A stretch of 64,000 nt of DNA from the NCBI RefSeq assembly GCF_003002955.1, contig NZ_PVTJ01000005.1, positions 62,001-126,000 on the forward strand, given 5' to 3'. Each line of letters begins with the position of its first letter. The stretch's first letter is position 1. This stretch comes from Glycomyces artemisiae (GTDB lineage Bacteria; Actinomycetota; Actinomycetes; Mycobacteriales; Micromonosporaceae). This document shows positions 54,560 to 64,000 of the stretch, piece after piece. A program made the position numbers and the translations under genes. The notes under the pieces were generated by a model. That model made no database searches and was not told the origin of the DNA. It worked only from the letters and a program-made list of their open reading frames with translations.

Positions 54560-56857
54560 ATGCCTTACCGCCCGCCGCTGGTCGCCCGCGAGTTCTTCGT
54601 CGCCGACCCCCCGGAGCTGCCCCAGCGCGCCAACGGCGAGCAGGGCCTGTCGTCCGTCACGAGCGCCCAGGTCGTCGAGGCCGGCGCCGACGCCGTCCTC
54701 CTCAAGGCCGCCACGAGCGCGGGGGAGGAGCTGTACGTCTCCATCGCGGCCGTCGCCGAAGGCGTCGTGCGCACCCGCCTCGCCGCCGACCCGGCCGCCC
54801 GGCCCGCGGCCGAGCAGATCATCGAGCTCGTGCACGCCGGGACCTACGGCGGCGCGAAGGTCACCGTCGCGGACGGCACCGTCACCGTCGACGCCGGGGC
54901 CCTGCGCGCCGTCGCGACCCTCGACTCCTGGTCCCTGCACTACACCGACGCCTCCGGGAGGACCCTCCTCTCCCAGAACCCCGGCGAGCAGGACATCTCC
55001 GGCCGCCTGCGCACCCTCCCGTTCGGGCGCTCCCTCGTCGACGGCGAGCCGGCCGCCTACCACGAGTCGTTCACCCCCGCCCCCGACGAGGCATTCGCCG
55101 GGTTCGGCGAGCGCTTCGCGCCGCTCAACGCCCGCGGCCAGCGGCCCGTGATGTGGAACTTCGACGCGTTCGGCTCGGAGTCCATCCGCGCCTACAAGAA
55201 CGTGCCGTTCTACGTCTCCGACCGCGGCTACGGCGTCCTCGTCAACTCGGGCGCCCCCGTCGAGTTCGACATGGCCCAGCAGACCCACTCGGCCGTCGAG
55301 ATCCTCGTCCCCGACGAGGTGCTGGAGTACTTCGTGCTCGCGGGCGACCCCGCCACCGTCCTCGACCGCTTCGACGGCCTCACCTCCCGCCCCTCGCTCC
55401 CCCCGAAGTGGGCCTTCGGCACCTGGATCTCCTCGGGCTTCTTCGTCGACACCGCCGAGCGGGTCATGGAGCGCGCCAAGAAGATCCGCGAGCGCGGCAT
55501 CCCCTGCGACGTGCTCCACCTCGACACGTTCTGGCAGCGCGAGCCGCACTGGTCCGACATGCAGTGGGACGACGAGAGCTTCCCCGACCCCGCCGGGATG
55601 CTCGCGGCCCTCGCCGAGCAGGGCTTCAAGGTCTGCCTGTGGATGAACTCCTACATCTCGGCGAAGTCCGCGGTGTTCGCCGAGGGCGACGAGCGCGGCT
55701 ACTTCCTCAAGAACGCCCGCGGCGAGACGTACGTTGCCGACGTCTGGAACGGCTCGCACGAGCCCAGCGGCATCGTCGACTTCACCAACCCCGACGCCAC
55801 CGCGTGGTGGCAGGACCTCCTGCGCGGCCCCCTCCAGGCCGGCGCGGCCCTCTACAAGACCGACTTCGCCGAAGGCGTGCCCGCCGATGCCGTGGCGCAC
55901 AACGGCATGACCGGCACCGAGCTGCACAACGTGTACACGCTGCTCTACAACGACGCGGTCGTCGAGGTCACCCGCGAGGTCAACGGCCACGAGCTCGTGT
56001 GGGCCCGCTCCTCGTTCCTCGGCGGGCAGCGCCACTCGGCCCAGTGGTCCGGCGACGTCCAGACCACCTGGAACGGCCTCGGCGGCACCATCCGCGGCGG
56101 CCTCTCGCACGGCCTGTCGGGCATCCCGTTCTGGTCCCACGACACCGGCGGCTTCAACGGCACCCCCACCGACGACCTGTACATCCGCTGGGCCCAGTTC
56201 GGCGCGCTCTCCCCGCTGCTGCGCTACCACGGCACCACCACCCGCGAGCTGTGGGAGTTCTCCGAGGAGGCCGAGCGCCTCGCCGTGGAGTCCCTGAAGC
56301 TGCGCTACTCGCTCGCGCCGTACCTGTACACCGCCGCGGTGAAGTCCTCGCGCACCGGCGAGCCGGTCCTGCGCGCCCTCAACGTCGACGACCCCGCCGA
56401 CCCGGTCTCGTGGACCGCCGACCAGGAGTTCCGCCTCGGCACCGACCTCCTCGTCGCGCCCGTGAACGACCCGTCGGGCGAGCGCAAGGTCTACCTCCCG
56501 GCCGGGAAGTGGATCGACTTCTGGACCAAGGAGGTCCACGAGGGCGGCCGCTACCTCGACACCCGCCACGACCTGGAGACCTTCCCGCTGTTCGTGCGCT
56601 ACGGCGCGGTCATCCCGCGCGTGGAGCCCGGCGAGACCATCGGCGAGGAGCCCTTCGCGGGCATCACCCTCGAACTCTGGGGGACCCCGACCGAGGGCAC
56701 CGTCATCTCCGACGTCGACGGCGACACGACCATCGCGATCGAAAAAGTTTCTGAAACTTTGGTGACCCTGGTTTCGACCGGTCCGGCGGACATCGCTAAT
56801 GTGAGCGTCATCGATGTTGCGGGCGCGCCCGCGAAGGCCGAGCTGGAGCGTAAGTAG
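54560..56857 (+). CDS. GH31 alpha-xylosidase
   Basis: 765 residues, no signal peptide. The barrel has nucleophile Asp435 in YKTDFAEG and acid/base Asp499 in [15 protein letters not shown] and WMNSYIS are typical of YicI-type alpha-xylosidases, which release alpha-xylose from xyloglucan or isoprimeverose. A C-terminal beta domain follows. The product xylose would feed XylA and XylB, encoded next. ATG with AGGAG 6-7 nt upstream. The last 35 codons contain the operator and promoter of xylB, and codons there (AAA, GTT, TCT, GAA, ACT) depart from the GC-rich usage of the rest. Confidence 0.9.
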   Translation: MPYRPPLVAREFFVADPPELPQRANGEQGLSSVTSAQVVEAGADAVLLKAATSAGEELYVSIAAVAEGVVRTRLAADPAARPAAEQIIELVHAGTYGGAKVTVADGTVTVDAGALRAVATLDSWSLHYTDASGRTLLSQNPGEQDISGRLRTLPFGRSLVDGEPAAYHESFTPAPDEAFAGFGERFAPLNARGQRPVMWNFDAFGSESIRAYKNVPFYVSDRGYGVLVNSGAPVEFDMAQQTHSAVEILVPDEVLEYFVLAGDPATVLDRFDGLTSRPSLPPKWAFGTWISSGFFVDTAERVMERAKKIRERGIPCDVLHLDTFWQREPHWSDMQWDDESFPDPAGMLAALAEQGFKVCLWMNSYISAKSAVFAEGDERGYFLKNARGETYVADVWNGSHEPSGIVDFTNPDATAWWQDLLRGPLQAGAALYKTDFAEGVPADAVAHNGMTGTELHNVYTLLYNDAVVEVTREVNGHELVWARSSFLGGQRHSAQWSGDVQTTWNGLGGTIRGGLSHGLSGIPFWSHDTGGFNGTPTDDLYIRWAQFGALSPLLRYHGTTTRELWEFSEEAERLAVESLKLRYSLAPYLYTAAVKSSRTGEPVLRALNVDDPADPVSWTADQEFRLGTDLLVAPVNDPSGERKVYLPAGKWIDFWTKEVHEGGRYLDTRHDLETFPLFVRYGAVIPRVEPGETIGEEPFAGITLELWGTPTEGTVISDVDGDTTIAIEKVSETLVTLVSTGPADIANVSVIDVAGAPAKAELERK
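56744..56802 (+). promoter_or_regulatory. Sugar operator and promoter of xylBA, inside the GH31 coding region
   Basis: AAAGTTTCTGAAACTTT (56744-56760) is a perfect 17-bp palindrome. TCGACC (56774-56779), 17-bp spacer and TAATGT (56797-56802) form a promoter directly after it, about 60 bp before the xylB ATG. The operator shares its core with the xylanase operator at 15522-15536. Confidence 0.7.
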
Positions 56858-56861
56858 GAAC

Positions 56862-58253
56862 ATGAGCCTTGTCGCCGGAGTCGACTCCTCCACCCAGTCG
56901 ACGAAAGTCCTCCTTGTAGACGCCGAGACCGGCGAGATCGTCGACTCCGGCAGGGCCGCGCACCCCGACGGGACCGAGTGCCCGCCCGAAGCCTGGTGGG
57001 ACGCCCTCCAGGAAGCCGGGCGCGGCCTGCTCGAACGCGCCGACGCCGTCGCCGTCTCCGGACAGCAGCACGGCATGGTCGCGCTCGACGCCGACGACCG
57101 GGTCGTGCGGCCCGCGCTCCTGTGGAACGACACCCGCTCGGCCCCCCAGGCCGAGCGGCTCACCGCCGAGCACGGCGGCCCCGCATCGTGGGCCGCCGAC
57201 ACCGGCCTCGTCCTCGCCGCGTCCTTCACCGCCACCAAGCTCGCCTGGATGGCCGAGCACGAGCCCGAAAACGCCGCCAAAACCGTTTCGGTGATGCTCC
57301 CGCACGACTGGCTCACCATGAAGCTCCGCGGCGCGACCGCCGCCGACGCGACCACCGACCGCTCCGACGCCTCGGGCACCGGCTACTGGAACCCGCACAC
57401 CGGCGCCTACACGACCGAGCGCCTCATCCAGGCCTTCGGCCGCGAGCTCGCCGTCCCGCGCGTCGCCGCCCCGAACGAGACTGTCGGCCGCACCCCCTGG
57501 GGCGCGGCCGTGGCCCCCGGCACCGGCGACAACGCCGGCGCCGCGCTGGGACTGGGCCTCGGCCCCGGCGACGTCGCCGTCTCCCTCGGCACCTCCGGCA
57601 CCGTCTTCGGCGTCTCCGACGTCCCCGCGAACGACCCCTCCGGGCTCGTCGCCGGGTTCGCCGACGCCACCGGCCGGTTCCTGCCGCTGGTCTGCACGCT
57701 GAACGCCGCCCGCGTCCTCGACACGTTCCGTACCCTCCTCGGTGTGGACCACGCGGAGTTCGACGCGCTCGCCCTGTCCGCCGAGCCCGGCGCGGGGGGC
57801 CTCACCCTCCTGCCGTACCTCGACGGCGAGCGCACGCCCGCGCGGCCGAACGCCACCGGCGTGCTCGCCGGGATCACCACCGGCGCCACCCGCGCCGACC
57901 TCGCCCGCGCCGCCGTCGAAGGGATGCTCTCGGCCCAGGCCGACGGCCTCGCCGCGATGGCCGCGCAAGGCCTGGAGGCCCGCAGAGTCCTCCTCATCGG
58001 CGGCGCCGCCGCCTCCGAAGCCGTCCGCCGGATCGCCCCCACCGTGTTCGGCGTCGACGTGGAAGTCCCTCCCTCGGCCGAGTACGTGGCCCTCGGCGCC
58101 GCCAAGCAGGCGGCCTGGGCCCTGTCCGGCCGGGACAACCCGCCGCAGTGGAAGAACGGGGACACGGAGCGGCTCACCGGCACCGCCGCTTCAGTGTCCG
58201 AGCAGTACGCGACCTTGAGGAACGAAACCGCCTCTTGGGAAAAGCACCAATAG
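56862..58253 (+). CDS. xylB: Xylulokinase
   Basis: 463 residues, FGGY kinase family. N-terminal [15 protein letters not shown] (phosphate 1), [10 protein letters not shown] and LLWNDTRS mid-domain, LGTSGTVFG (phosphate 2), and [12 protein letters not shown] near the end. It phosphorylates D-xylulose made by XylA. ATG five bases after the GH31 stop; GGAG is rather far (13 nt) and AGGA too near. An in-frame ATG at 56814 lies a few bases after the predicted transcription start and cannot be fully excluded. It is followed after 13 bp by xylA. Confidence 0.95.
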   Translation: MSLVAGVDSSTQSTKVLLVDAETGEIVDSGRAAHPDGTECPPEAWWDALQEAGRGLLERADAVAVSGQQHGMVALDADDRVVRPALLWNDTRSAPQAERLTAEHGGPASWAADTGLVLAASFTATKLAWMAEHEPENAAKTVSVMLPHDWLTMKLRGATAADATTDRSDASGTGYWNPHTGAYTTERLIQAFGRELAVPRVAAPNETVGRTPWGAAVAPGTGDNAGAALGLGLGPGDVAVSLGTSGTVFGVSDVPANDPSGLVAGFADATGRFLPLVCTLNAARVLDTFRTLLGVDHAEFDALALSAEPGAGGLTLLPYLDGERTPARPNATGVLAGITTGATRADLARAAVEGMLSAQADGLAAMAAQGLEARRVLLIGGAAASEAVRRIAPTVFGVDVEVPPSAEYVALGAAKQAAWALSGRDNPPQWKNGDTERLTGTAASVSEQYATLRNETASWEKHQ

Positions 58254-58266
58254 CAAAGGAACGATC

Positions 58267-59439
58267 ATGACCGACAAGTACGCACCGGTGCCCGAGGACA
58301 AGTTCTCGTTCGGCATCTGGACGGTCGGCTGGGCGGCTCAGGACGTCTTCGGCTCGGCCACCCGCGCCGACATGGCCGCCGACCGGGCCGTCCGCGAGCT
58401 CGCGGAGATCGGCGCCTACGGCGTGAACTTCCACGACAACGACGTGTTCCCCTTCGACGCCACCGACGCCGAGCGCGACGCCAAGATCGGCGCGTTCAAG
58501 AAGGCCCTCGACGAGACCGGCCTCAAGGTCACCACCGCGACCACGAACCTGTTCGGCCACCCGATCTTCAAGGACGGCGGGTTCACCCACAACGACCGCG
58601 ACGTCCGCCGCTTCGCCATCAGCAAGGTCATGCGCAACATCGACCTCGCCGCGGAGCTGGGCGCCGAGATCTACGTGGCGTGGGGCGGGCGCGAGGGCGC
58701 CGAGTCCGGCGGCTCCAAGGACGTCCAGTCCGCGATGGCCCGCATGAAGGAGGCCTTCGACGTCCTCGGCGACTACGTCGTCGAGCAGGGCTACGACATC
58801 CGGTTCGCCATCGAGCCCAAGCCGAACGAGCCCCGCGGGAACATCCTGCTGCCGACCCTCGGCCACGCGCTCGCGTTCATCAACGAGCTGGAGCGCCCCG
58901 AGCTCACCGGCATCAACCCCGAGATCGGGCACGAGGAGATGGCCGGGCTCGACTACGCCGCGGGCATCCGCCAGGCCCTGTGGCACGGCAAGCTCTACCA
59001 CATCGACCTCAACGGCCAGACCGGTCCGCGCTACGACCAGGACCTGCGCTTCGGCGCCGGGAACGTCGGCGGCGCCTTCTGGGTCGTCGACGCCGTCGAG
59101 GAGGGCATCGCCAAGGGCCAGTACACCGGCCCGATCCACTTCGACTTCAAGCCCCCGCGCACCGAGGACGACAAGGGCGTGTGGGTCTCCGCGGCCGCGT
59201 GCATGCGCAACTACAAGATCCTCAAGGAGAAGGTCGCCGCGTTCCGCGCCGACCCCGAGGTGCAGGAGGCCCTCAAGGCCGCCCGCGTCGACCAGCTCGC
59301 CGTCCCGACCCTGGGCGAGGGCGAGACCTGGGCCGACCTCAAGTCCGTCGAGGTCGACGTCGAGGGCCTCGCCGCCAAGGGCATGGCCTTCGAGGCGCTC
59401 GACCAGCTCGCCCTGGAGCACCTCTACGGCGTGCGCTAG
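58267..59439 (+). CDS. xylA: Xylose isomerase
   Basis: 390 residues, the class I form typical of actinomycetes. Catalytic His in NFHDND; metal ligands in [10 protein letters not shown] and GHEEMAG, and HIDLNGQ and HFDFKPPR. It converts xylose to xylulose. AAAGGA upstream of the ATG. Last gene of GH31-xylB-xylA; a strong terminator follows. Its Leu codons are a CTC/CTG mixture. Confidence 0.97.
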   Translation: MTDKYAPVPEDKFSFGIWTVGWAAQDVFGSATRADMAADRAVRELAEIGAYGVNFHDNDVFPFDATDAERDAKIGAFKKALDETGLKVTTATTNLFGHPIFKDGGFTHNDRDVRRFAISKVMRNIDLAAELGAEIYVAWGGREGAESGGSKDVQSAMARMKEAFDVLGDYVVEQGYDIRFAIEPKPNEPRGNILLPTLGHALAFINELERPELTGINPEIGHEEMAGLDYAAGIRQALWHGKLYHIDLNGQTGPRYDQDLRFGAGNVGGAFWVVDAVEEGIAKGQYTGPIHFDFKPPRTEDDKGVWVSAAACMRNYKILKEKVAAFRADPEVQEALKAARVDQLAVPTLGEGETWADLKSVEVDVEGLAAKGMAFEALDQLALEHLYGVR

Positions 59440-59467
59440 ACCGTCGGGTTGAACTTCAGCGGACATG

Positions 59468-59503
59468 GAATCGGGCCCGGAGCAGCAGCTCCGGGCCCGA
59501 TTC
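59468..59503 (+). terminator. Intrinsic terminator after xylA
   Basis: A 16-bp perfect stem (59468-59483 with 59488-59503), AGCA loop. The following 145 bp hold no supported gene. Confidence 0.8.
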
Positions 59504-59649
59504 GCAACCCCACACCCATCAGTAGGATCTGCGCCTTGCGGCGCTGTCACCCTCAGGAGGATTCGATTTCCCCTTGGCCCGAACAGTACGGACGGGCCCT
59601 TCACAGACCCGGTGAGAACCATGAGAGGTTCATTTGAACCACCGGGGCG

Positions 59650-60195
59650 CTAGCGCTCCACGGGACGCGTCGGCTCCGGGACGCCCGCGAGGCCGAAGTC
59701 CCGCTGCCAGATCCCCACGCCGTGCCAGTCCCCGTGCTTGAAGCCCGCGTCGCGGATCGTCCCCAGCAGTTCGAAGCCGAACCGCCGGTGCAGGGCCTCG
59801 CTGCCCGGGTTCGGCTGCGTGATCTGGGCGATGACGCTCCTGAACCCCTGCTTCTCCAGGCGGGCCAGCAGCTCGGTGTACAGCTTCGAGCCGATCCCCA
59901 GGCCCTGGTGGGCGGGGGAGACGTACACGGTCGACTCCGCGGTCCACGCGTACGCCTGCTTCGGGCGCCACGGGCTCGCGTACGCCACCCCGGCCACGGC
60001 CCCGGCGGCCTCGGCCACGAGGTACGGGTAGCGCTCCCGACCCGCGGCCAGCTGCTCGGCCCACTCCTCGACCGGGTAGGGCTCGGTGCGGAAGTTGCTC
60101 GACGACTCGGCGATGTAGTGGTTCACGATCGCGCAGATCGCGGGGACGTCCTCGGCCTGCGCGAAGCGCACGGCGACCACATCGGTGCTGCTCAT
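59650..60195 (-). CDS. GNAT acetyltransferase of the phosphinothricin N-acetyltransferase type
   Basis: 181 residues. The start region (VNHYIAESSSNFRTEPYPVEEW) and QGLGIGSKLYTELL with HRRFGFELLGTIRDAGFKHGDWHGVGIWQRDF are the Pat/Bar pattern. Natural substrates of most relatives are amino acids such as methionine sulfoximine. The ATG at 60195 has -10 TAAGCT ending 6 nt upstream, so it is probably leaderless, and a palindromic operator precedes it. Confidence 0.88.
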   Translation of the reverse strand: MSSTDVVAVRFAQAEDVPAICAIVNHYIAESSSNFRTEPYPVEEWAEQLAAGRERYPYLVAEAAGAVAGVAYASPWRPKQAYAWTAESTVYVSPAHQGLGIGSKLYTELLARLEKQGFRSVIAQITQPNPGSEALHRRFGFELLGTIRDAGFKHGDWHGVGIWQRDFGLAGVPEPTRPVER

Positions 60196-60201
60196 GGCGA
60201 A

Positions 60202-60224
60202 AGCTTAGCCAGCCGCGCGGCTAG
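60202..60224 (-). promoter_or_regulatory. Palindrome next to a leaderless -10 (second copy)
   Basis: CCAGCCGCGCGGCTAG (60209-60224) differs at one base from the palindrome at 13423-13438. On the minus strand it is followed by TAAGCT (60207-60202), six bases before the ATG of the acetyltransferase gene. Confidence 0.6.
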
Positions 60225-60269
60225 GGGCGCAGGTCCGTCCCGCAGTCCGGGCGCGGACCACACGGGAGT

Positions 60270-60758
60270 TCACCACACCGTCGAAGGCCGCCACGCCACC
60301 ATCGACGGGCGCAGCCCGCCGGTCGCCCGGAAGTCCTCCACCGCCCGCGCCAGCGAGCTGAGCGCGATGTGCGCGTCCGGCGGGAACATGCTCGCGGTGT
60401 CCATGTCGCGGTACAGGCGGATCTGCGGCGCCCAGCGCTGGTCGGAATACGACACCCAGGCGCCCGGACCGTAGTCCTCGCCGCCCGGGCCGTAGTACGC
60501 CAGCGCGCCCACCTCGGTCTCGCGGTCCGCGATGATCTTCAGCCCGTGGTCGGGCCGCCCGCCGGGCTCGTACCCGGGGCGGTCGCGCACGAGCGCGGTC
60601 GCGACCTGCACGAGGTCCGCGGCGACGATCGTCGCGACCGCGGCGGCCACGCCGTCAGGGTCGTACGCGAGGAGGATCTGCGTGCCGTGGTCCCTGGTCT
60701 GGAGCCTGAACTCGGCGCAGTATCCGGCGACATGCGCGCCCGCGGGGCCAGCGCTCAT
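60270..60758 (-). CDS. Small uncharacterised protein, possibly Imm1-like
   Basis: 162 residues, no membrane segment. A strand-rich region (TQILLAYDPDG, ALAYYGPGGEDYGPGAWVSY) resembles the immunity-protein fold Imm1 found beside toxin genes, but no toxin is adjacent, and I am not certain of the match. ATG at 60758 with AAGGAG 8 nt upstream. It is divergent from the SARP regulator; about 290 bp separate them with no further gene visible. Confidence 0.5.
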   Translation of the reverse strand: MSAGPAGAHVAGYCAEFRLQTRDHGTQILLAYDPDGVAAAVATIVAADLVQVATALVRDRPGYEPGGRPDHGLKIIADRETEVGALAYYGPGGEDYGPGAWVSYSDQRWAPQIRLYRDMDTASMFPPDAHIALSSLARAVEDFRATGGLRPSMVAWRPSTVW

Positions 60759-61048
60759 GGGCGGTGCTCCTTCCGAGACAGGAGAGGCGGACGTGCGGGA
60801 GTGTGAATCGTGTTGGTATTCGACTCGGATCGCCATGGAGGACACCGCACCTCAGATTGTCGGAGTTTGTGAACGACAGTACGTGCGCGGTCAGGCGGTT
60901 TGTTCGATCAGTCGGGAAGTTGACAGAAAAGCACTGATATGCCGTGACAACCTGTCCATGCAAGTAGCAGATTCCACTCAGGAGCCGCCGCACGGCCGCC
61001 GTCCGGACCGGCTCCCCGTTCCGCATGCGCGGAAGGCAAAATAGCCGT

Positions 61049-63919
61049 ATGCGAGTGGAGCTGCTGGGACCGGTGCGGATCACCGGCGACGACGGCGCCG
61101 AGATCCCCGTCCCGGCCGGCCGCCAGCGCGTCCTCCTGGCCCGACTCGCCCTCGACCCCGGCCGGCACGTCACCGCCGACGCCCTCATCGCCGCCCTCTG
61201 GCCCGACGAGGCGCCCGCCAATGCCGCCGGGGCCCTCCACACGCAGCTGTCGCGTCTGCGCCGCGTCCTCGGCGACCGCGTCGTCCACGGCCCCGGCGGC
61301 TACCGCCTCACGCGCGTCGACACCGACGTCGAGGAATTCGACCGCACTGCGGCGCAAGCGGAAGCGGCCTCCAGAGAGGACTCCCCGACTGCGGTCAGGG
61401 ACCTCGCCGCCGCCGCACTCGCGCTGTGGCGCGGCCCCGCGCTCGCCGACCTCGAACAGCAGGGGTTCGCCGACGCCGCCGTCGTGCGCCTCGCCGTGCG
61501 CCGCGAAGCCGTGGCCGCCCTCCACATCGAGGCCCGCCTGCGTCTCGACGGCGCCGAAGCGGTCCTCGCCGACCTCGCCGCCCGCCACGCCGCCGACCCG
61601 CTCGACGAGCCCGACGCCGCCCGCTACATGCGCGCGCTCGCCGCCTCGGGCCGCCGCGCCGACGCGCTCGCCGTCTACGACCAGGTGCGGGCCAAGCTCG
61701 CCGACGACCTCGGCGTCGACCCGTCCCCGGTCCTGGGTGAAGCCCACCTCGACGTGCTGCGCGGCATCGAGCCCGTCGTCCCCGAGTCGCAGCCGGACCG
61801 CCTCCCGCGGCCGCTCACCGCGTGCATCGGCCGGGACGCCGAGCTCGCCGAGCTGCCTGCGCTCCTCGAACGCCACCGGCTCGTCACCCTCACCGGGCCC
61901 GGCGGCACCGGCAAGACCCGGCTCGCCGTCGAGGCCGCGCACCGGCTCGCGGCCTCCGGGCAGACCGTGCGCATGGTCGAGCTCGCGCCGGTCACCGACC
62001 CCGGGAAGTTCCCGGAAGTCGTCCTCGACGCCCTCGGCCTCGCCGAGTCGGTCACCGCCCGGCGCAGCGACGACCCGCGGACCCGCCTCGTGGAAGCCCT
62101 GTGGGGCAGGGACCTCGTGCTCGTCGCCGACAACTGCGAGCACGTCGTGGAGGCCGCCGCCGGGCTCCTCGCGCACCTCCTCGCCCGCGTCCCGGCCCTG
62201 CGCGTCATCGCGACCAGCCGCGAGGCCCTCGGCATCACGGGGGAGACCGTCGTCGGCGTCGGCCCGCTCCCGCTGCCCGACCGCGACGCGCCTTTGGAGG
62301 AGGTCCGCGGCCACGACGCGATCCGCCTGTTCGAGGAGCGCGCCCGCGACGGCGACCCCGGTTTCGTCGTCGACGCCGCCAACGCCGCCGCCGTCGTGGA
62401 CCTCTGCACCGCCCTCGACGGCCTCCCGCTCGCCATCGAGCTGGCCGCGGCCCGCTTGCGCGCCTTGAGCATCGAGGACCTCGCAGCCCGCATCGGCGAC
62501 CGCTTCGGGCTCCTCGCCCGCGGCCCCCGCACCGCCGAGCCGCGCCAGCGGACCCTCCGCGCCGTCGTCGACTGGAGCTGGGACCTGCTGGAGCCGCGCG
62601 AGCGCAGCGTCCTCGCCCGCATGTCGGTCTTCAACGGCTCCGCCGACCTCGACGCGGCCTGCGCGGTGTGCTCCGCGGACGCCGACGACATCGCCGGGCT
62701 CGTGGAGAAGTCGCTCGTGCAGCGCCTCCCCGGCGGCCGCTACCGGCTCCTGGAGACCGTGCGCGAGTACGCCGCCGCGCGCCTGTCGGAGGCGGGCGAG
62801 ACCGCCGAGCGCTACGAGCGCCACGCCGCCCACTACGCCGACCTCGCCGCGGAGGCCGAGCCGCACCTGATGCGCGCCGAGCAGGTCGTGTGGCTCGACC
62901 GCCTCGCCGCCGACCACGGCAACTTCACCGCCGCGATCCGCCGCATGATCGCCGCCGGGAACGCCCCCGCCGCGCACCGCTCCATCACGCCGCTGTCCTG
63001 GTACTGGTGGATGCGCGGCCACCGCCGCGAAGGCCAGGAGCTCGCGGTGCAGGTGCGCGCCATGCCGGGGGAGGTCGACCCGCTGCGCCGCGCCGAGATC
63101 GTCCTCGCGGGCACCTGGGGCCTGTGGTCCGGCTGGCTCGACCCGGCCGAGGTCCAGGCAGATTTCGCCGAGGCGCAAGCGCTCTGCGAGGAGCACGGCC
63201 TCTACGAGGCCGACCCGCTGCTGCTCATGATCCCGCTCATCCGGGCCCTCCTCGCGGACGACGAGGGCGCGCTCCACGCGGTCCTCGCCGCGCTCGACCC
63301 CGAACGGGACGCGTGGGTCCGCGGGATCGGCCTCCTCTTCGCCTCGGAGTACACCGAGCGCGTCTCGGGTCCGGGCGCGGCGCTCGCCGACCTCGCGGAG
63401 GCGAACCGGATCTTCACGCGGCTGGGGGAGCGCTTCGGCCTCATCATCACGCTCCAGGGCCTCGCCGCGGGGCGGATGTCCGCGGGCGACTACGAGGGGG
63501 CCCGCGCGCTCCTGATCCGAGCTTTGACCGCCGAGGCCGAGTTCGGGGCGGACCTGGCCGAGTCGGTGATCGTGGAGTACCTGTGGCGCCTCGACGCCCG
63601 GCACGGCGCCGAGCCCGCCGCGGTGCTGGAGAAGATGCGGGAGCTGGCCGCGCGAGCCGAGCGGGTCGGCAACTCCGAGAACGTCATCGCGGCCCGCACG
63701 TCTGCCGCGATCTGCCTGCGCCGCTTGGGAAGGCTCGAAGAGGCCCGCGACGAGCTGCTGTCGGCCGAGGCCGACCTGCCGCAGTTCCTGGACTTCTCCG
63801 AGGTGGCCGTGCATCTGTACCGCGAGCTCGTGCACGTGGCGCAGGACGGCGGCGACCCGGACCTGGAGGCCCGGGCCGCCGCGATGCTCCACGGCTCGAA
63901 CTGGCCGTTCAGCTCGTGA
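61049..63919 (+). CDS. AfsR-like regulator: SARP DNA-binding domain with ATPase core
   Basis: 956 residues. Winged-helix OmpR-type DNA-binding domain (about 1-90), bacterial transcriptional activator domain (about 95-240, with DPLDEPDAARYMRAL and DLGVDPSPVLGEAH), NB-ARC-type ATPase (about 275-520, P-loop GPGGTGKTRLAVEAA and VADNCEHV), and a long helical C-terminal region. Such proteins act as pleiotropic or pathway regulators of secondary metabolism. The ATG at 61049 gives the canonical MRVELLGPV start; a GTG at 61025 is less likely. No biosynthetic cluster is in view; an ABC-2 exporter ends just downstream on the other strand. Confidence 0.9.
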   Translation: MRVELLGPVRITGDDGAEIPVPAGRQRVLLARLALDPGRHVTADALIAALWPDEAPANAAGALHTQLSRLRRVLGDRVVHGPGGYRLTRVDTDVEEFDRTAAQAEAASREDSPTAVRDLAAAALALWRGPALADLEQQGFADAAVVRLAVRREAVAALHIEARLRLDGAEAVLADLAARHAADPLDEPDAARYMRALAASGRRADALAVYDQVRAKLADDLGVDPSPVLGEAHLDVLRGIEPVVPESQPDRLPRPLTACIGRDAELAELPALLERHRLVTLTGPGGTGKTRLAVEAAHRLAASGQTVRMVELAPVTDPGKFPEVVLDALGLAESVTARRSDDPRTRLVEALWGRDLVLVADNCEHVVEAAAGLLAHLLARVPALRVIATSREALGITGETVVGVGPLPLPDRDAPLEEVRGHDAIRLFEERARDGDPGFVVDAANAAAVVDLCTALDGLPLAIELAAARLRALSIEDLAARIGDRFGLLARGPRTAEPRQRTLRAVVDWSWDLLEPRERSVLARMSVFNGSADLDAACAVCSADADDIAGLVEKSLVQRLPGGRYRLLETVREYAAARLSEAGETAERYERHAAHYADLAAEAEPHLMRAEQVVWLDRLAADHGNFTAAIRRMIAAGNAPAAHRSITPLSWYWWMRGHRREGQELAVQVRAMPGEVDPLRRAEIVLAGTWGLWSGWLDPAEVQADFAEAQALCEEHGLYEADPLLLMIPLIRALLADDEGALHAVLAALDPERDAWVRGIGLLFASEYTERVSGPGAALADLAEANRIFTRLGERFGLIITLQGLAAGRMSAGDYEGARALLIRALTAEAEFGADLAESVIVEYLWRLDARHGAEPAAVLEKMRELAARAERVGNSENVIAARTSAAICLRRLGRLEEARDELLSAEADLPQFLDFSEVAVHLYRELVHVAQDGGDPDLEARAAAMLHGSNWPFSS

Positions 63920-64000
63920 GCTTCCTCCTGTAGGCGCGCAGGGACAGCGGCACGAACACCGCGAGGATCGCGGCGCACCAGCCGAGCAGCGCGAGGGCCT
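63909..64000 (-). CDS. C-terminal fragment of an ABC-2 type permease
   Basis: The last 29 residues read LGWCAAILAVFVPLSLRAYRRK then LTS and a stop. This is the typical final helix and basic tail of ABC-2 (DrrB-like) exporter permeases. The gene continues beyond the window. Its 3' end overlaps the SARP gene by 11 bp. Confidence 0.65.
   Translation of the reverse strand, partial: ALALLGWCAAILAVFVPLSLRAYRRKLTS

Noticed and set aside
52367-57379. Very long open frame antisense to the xylanase, dps and GH31 genes (and similar long antisense frames elsewhere)
   Set aside because: Such frames arise from strong GC bias at third codon positions and lie opposite well-recognised genes; their translations are low-complexity.
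59449-59653. Short frames after xylA
   Set aside because: They cross the xylA terminator and show no ribosome site or family pattern.

Overview
The window is high-GC DNA from an actinomycete. The evidence is strong GC bias at third codon positions, a bcc-type qcrCAB/ctaE respiratory locus with a diheme QcrC, DmdR/IdeR-type iron boxes, actinobacterial families such as DUF3159 and the DEDDh/GIY-YIG fusion, and many leaderless starts with a TANNNT -10 only 6-7 nt before the start codon. Genus is not resolved. About fifty genes are visible, mostly core chromosome, with no insertion sequence, phage, tRNA, rRNA or CRISPR array.

Layout. 1-9.0 kb: end of a membrane protein, then a five-gene ABC importer with a family-5 lipoprotein and a GH42 beta-galactosidase. 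9.0-11.5 kb: a VTT membrane protein, then a compact lower-GC minus-strand operon of a Crp-type cNMP-binding regulator, a minimal nucleotidyltransferase and a Pycsar-effector-like membrane protein; this is the most system-like accessory locus. 11.6-15.4 kb: DUF3159 protein, an unknown protein, threonine aldolase, and iron-regulated bfd and bfr. 15.5-18.6 kb: secreted GH10 xylanase, ElaA-type GNAT, proC. 18.8-24.6 kb: cydABDC. 24.7-34 kb: 2H phosphoesterase, Stealth protein, M3 peptidase, metallophosphoesterase, XRE/TPR regulator, NIF3 and its zinc-ribbon partner. 34-40 kb: trpD, a receiver-like protein, ctaE, qcrCAB. 40-48.6 kb: an RSH protein, an exonuclease/GIY-YIG fusion, and a MoxR-DUF58-transglutaminase operon. 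48.7-51.7 kb: leuS with a leucine attenuator. 52-59.5 kb: GH10-CBM2 xylanase, dps, then GH31 alpha-xylosidase, xylB and xylA. 59.6-64 kb: PAT-like acetyltransferase, a small unknown protein, an AfsR-like SARP regulator, and the C-terminus of an ABC-2 permease.

Two threads tie distant genes together. First, a palindrome AAGTTTC-N-GAAACTT lies before the importer, before the first xylanase, and inside the end of the GH31 gene directly before xylBA. This predicts one xylan/xylose regulon covering extracellular xylanase, uptake, side-chain removal, isomerisation and phosphorylation. Second, all 64 leucine codons I read in leuS are CTG, while its nine-residue leader peptide uses adjacent CTC and CTT. 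This suggests a leucine-starvation switch that spares its own synthetase.
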